Source: Nitrospina sp. (GTDB lineage: Bacteria > Nitrospinota > Nitrospinia > Nitrospinales > VA-1). Taken from it: DNA of 7,817 nucleotides. The stretch's first letter is position 1. The number at the start of each line of letters is the position of its first letter. The notes beneath the pieces are model-generated. The model was not told the DNA's origin. It was given only the letters and a program-made list of their open reading frames with translations, and did not search any database. Below are positions 6,485 through 7,817 of this stretch, piece by piece. A program made the position numbers and the translations under genes. The stretch covers positions 1 to 7,817 of the forward strand of contig JABGTQ010000220.1 of the NCBI GenBank assembly GCA_018647025.1, read 5' to 3'.

Positions 6485-6529
6485 GCTCGCTAAAAGTGAA
6501 ATAGCCATTCGTGAGCGAGCTTACTTTTC
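6485..6529 (+). terminator. Hairpin between convergent genes, terminator for the flippase and possibly recJ
   Basis: GCTCGCT (6485-6491) pairs perfectly with AGCGAGC (6514-6520) around a 22-base loop. TTACTTTT follows on the plus side. Read on the minus strand, the same hairpin is followed by GCCAATTATTTT, so it could also stop recJ transcripts. It lies 46 bases after the flippase stop and about 78 bases beyond the recJ stop. The large loop and interrupted T tract make it only moderately strong. Confidence 0.55.
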
Positions 6530-6598
6530 ATATATGCAAGGCATACTGCAGTCAAAGCAAACTTCACTCAAACTTCTTACCTAAAGCCAAAGAGATTT

Positions 6599-7817
6599 TT
6601 ACTTTTTTTTTGAGTATCGAAAATCAAGCACTTTTAACTCTAGCTTGTTTTGACCGTTCCAATCGTTAACCTGGAATTCACATGCAAGGTCTACCTTATC
6701 TAATTTCTCTTCAATAGAAGCAAATTTCTCTGCAAGATTAAATCCAACCGCATCAATTCTCGCGTCACCCTGAACTGCCTGAAAGCGTATATGCAATTCG
6801 CCACGTCCAATCTTCTTTAATCTATGAACACTGACACCCTCAACAAGAAAAACAGGTGCCAGATTTTCCGCCCCAAAAGGTTCCAGAAGGGTAACTTCTT
6901 TATGCAATGTCGCGTTGACTTCAGAAATATTTAAAATTCCATCTAAAAATAATTCTGGAATTAAATTTTCATCACTCAAAATTCGGCAACCAACCTTGTT
7001 TATTGCGCTTCGAAAAGAATCTAAACTACCTTCATTTATGGTGAGCCCCGCAGCGTAAGCATGGCCACCAAATTGAATAAGGTGACTGGCGCACTCCGTG
7101 AGTGCACGGTGCAAATTGAAATGGGGGATACTTCGCCCAGAACCCTTGCCTACACCATTTTCTAATGCGATTAAAATAGCTGGTCGAAAATACTTTTCTA
7201 CAATTCGCGACGCAACAATCCCAACCACACCACTGTGAAAATTTTCTGAGGCTAATACAATTACGCGGTCTTCTTTCAAGTCCACTTGACGGTTGATAAG
7301 GTACTCCGCTTCATCCTGAACTAATGCTTGAATATCTCTTCGCTCTTGATTTACAACATTAAGTTCTTGCGCTAGTTTTTTTGCCTGTTTTAAATCATCT
7401 GCTGTTAGTAAATGGAATCCACTATCTGCCTTACCAAGCCGCCCCGCTGCATTAAGCCGTGGGCCAAGAGAAAACCCAACTGAACGTGCATCAACGCGAC
7501 CATCTACATCGGATACTGCTTTTAAAGCCACTAATCCTGCTTTATCAGTCTTCGCTAAAACATCGAGTCCATGTCGTACCAAAATATGATTTTCTCCTGT
7601 CAGTGGAGCAACATCTGCAATCGTACCCAAAGCAACCAAATCAAGATGACGCCTCATGTTTGGCAATTTATCTTTGCGCCAACCCAACTTGTTATGTAAT
7701 GCTGTCCGTACAGCTAAAGCTAGCTTAAAAGCTAAACCTACTCCACTAAGAAATCTAAACGGATAATTACAATCTATTTGATGAGGATTAAGTACAGCCA
7801 CAGCATTTGGTAAACCT
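6599..7817 (-). CDS. recJ: Single-stranded-DNA-specific exonuclease RecJ, C-terminal 405 residues (5' end outside the window)
   Basis: RecJ degrades single-stranded DNA 5' to 3' in recombination (RecFOR pathway), mismatch repair and base-excision repair in the cytoplasm. The frame is open to the window edge and reads GLPNAVAVLNP there, the RecJ consensus, so the GTG at 7801 is internal and not a start. Counting from that GTG, CNYPFRFLSGVGLAFKL (11-27), LDLVALGTIADVAPLTGEN (53-71) and VGFSLGPRLNAAGRLGKA (108-125) belong to the end of the DHH catalytic core. HSGVVGIVASRIVEKY (189-204) and FGGHAYAAGL (244-253) mark the DHHA1 domain. LEPFGAENLAPVF (306-318) opens the C-terminal OB-like domain, where the common NP is NL. 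The N-terminal DHH motif itself is not in view. The family is usually 560-580 residues, so about 160-170 are missing. The coding end is an A-rich KKK before TAA. Confidence 0.96.
   Translation of the reverse strand, partial: GLPNAVAVLNPHQIDCNYPFRFLSGVGLAFKLALAVRTALHNKLGWRKDKLPNMRRHLDLVALGTIADVAPLTGENHILVRHGLDVLAKTDKAGLVALKAVSDVDGRVDARSVGFSLGPRLNAAGRLGKADSGFHLLTADDLKQAKKLAQELNVVNQERRDIQALVQDEAEYLINRQVDLKEDRVIVLASENFHSGVVGIVASRIVEKYFRPAILIALENGVGKGSGRSIPHFNLHRALTECASHLIQFGGHAYAAGLTINEGSLDSFRSAINKVGCRILSDENLIPELFLDGILNISEVNATLHKEVTLLEPFGAENLAPVFLVEGVSVHRLKKIGRGELHIRFQAVQGDARIDAVGFNLAEKFASIEEKLDKVDLACEFQVNDWNGQNKLELKVLDFRYSKKK

Noticed and set aside
7459..7728. Plus-strand 89-codon frame opposite recJ
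   Set aside because: It is antisense to strongly conserved RecJ motifs, with no plausible ribosome binding site or family resemblance.
7799..7801. GTG at 7801 as the start of recJ
   Set aside because: The frame continues to the window edge as GLPNA, matching RecJ, and the essential DHH motif would be missing; the gene is cut by the window.

Overview
The window is AT-rich, roughly one third G+C by eye. It reads as ordinary chromosomal sequence from a Gram-negative bacterium. That inference rests on a periplasmic-type lipocalin, a two-subunit sodium:solute symporter of the kind common in proteobacteria, an O-antigen-type flippase and a bacterial RecJ. I cannot name the lineage. A low-GC marine proteobacterium, or a deltaproteobacterial or Nitrospinota-like organism, would fit, but this is only an impression. 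Shine-Dalgarno sequences are weak at most starts.

Left part (1-3874): a tRNA-Arg(UCU) gene on the minus strand is cut by the left edge. A 348-base stretch without a convincing gene follows, holding two plus-strand hairpin-plus-T signals. Next comes a co-directional minus-strand block that transcribes leftward in the order DUF4212 small symporter subunit, SSS-family large subunit, Blc-like lipocalin, DUF2062 membrane protein, and a 48-residue single-helix microprotein found by eye. The first two genes almost touch (7 bases) and form one transporter, probably for a short monocarboxylate such as acetate, lactate or pyruvate. The next three are spaced 57, 23 and 51 bases apart and could be co-transcribed with it.

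Middle (3875-4947): a very AT-rich region carries a possible promoter for the transporter. A short plus-strand gene of unknown function follows at 4102-4293. An open frame in the -1 register continues past its stop to 4475 and ends 22 bases from a convergent 68-residue membrane-anchored ORF. Together these suggest a frameshifted or decayed gene of about 124 residues.

Right part (4948-7817): a plus-strand Wzx-like flippase stands alone, with no glycosyltransferases in view. It converges on the 3' two thirds of recJ (minus strand, 5' end beyond the window). A GC-rich hairpin between them probably terminates one or both transcripts.

I found no CRISPR array, insertion sequence, toxin-antitoxin or defence system. 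The most useful leads are the frameshifted small gene, the missed microprotein, and the orphan terminator pointing to a possible small RNA beside the tRNA.
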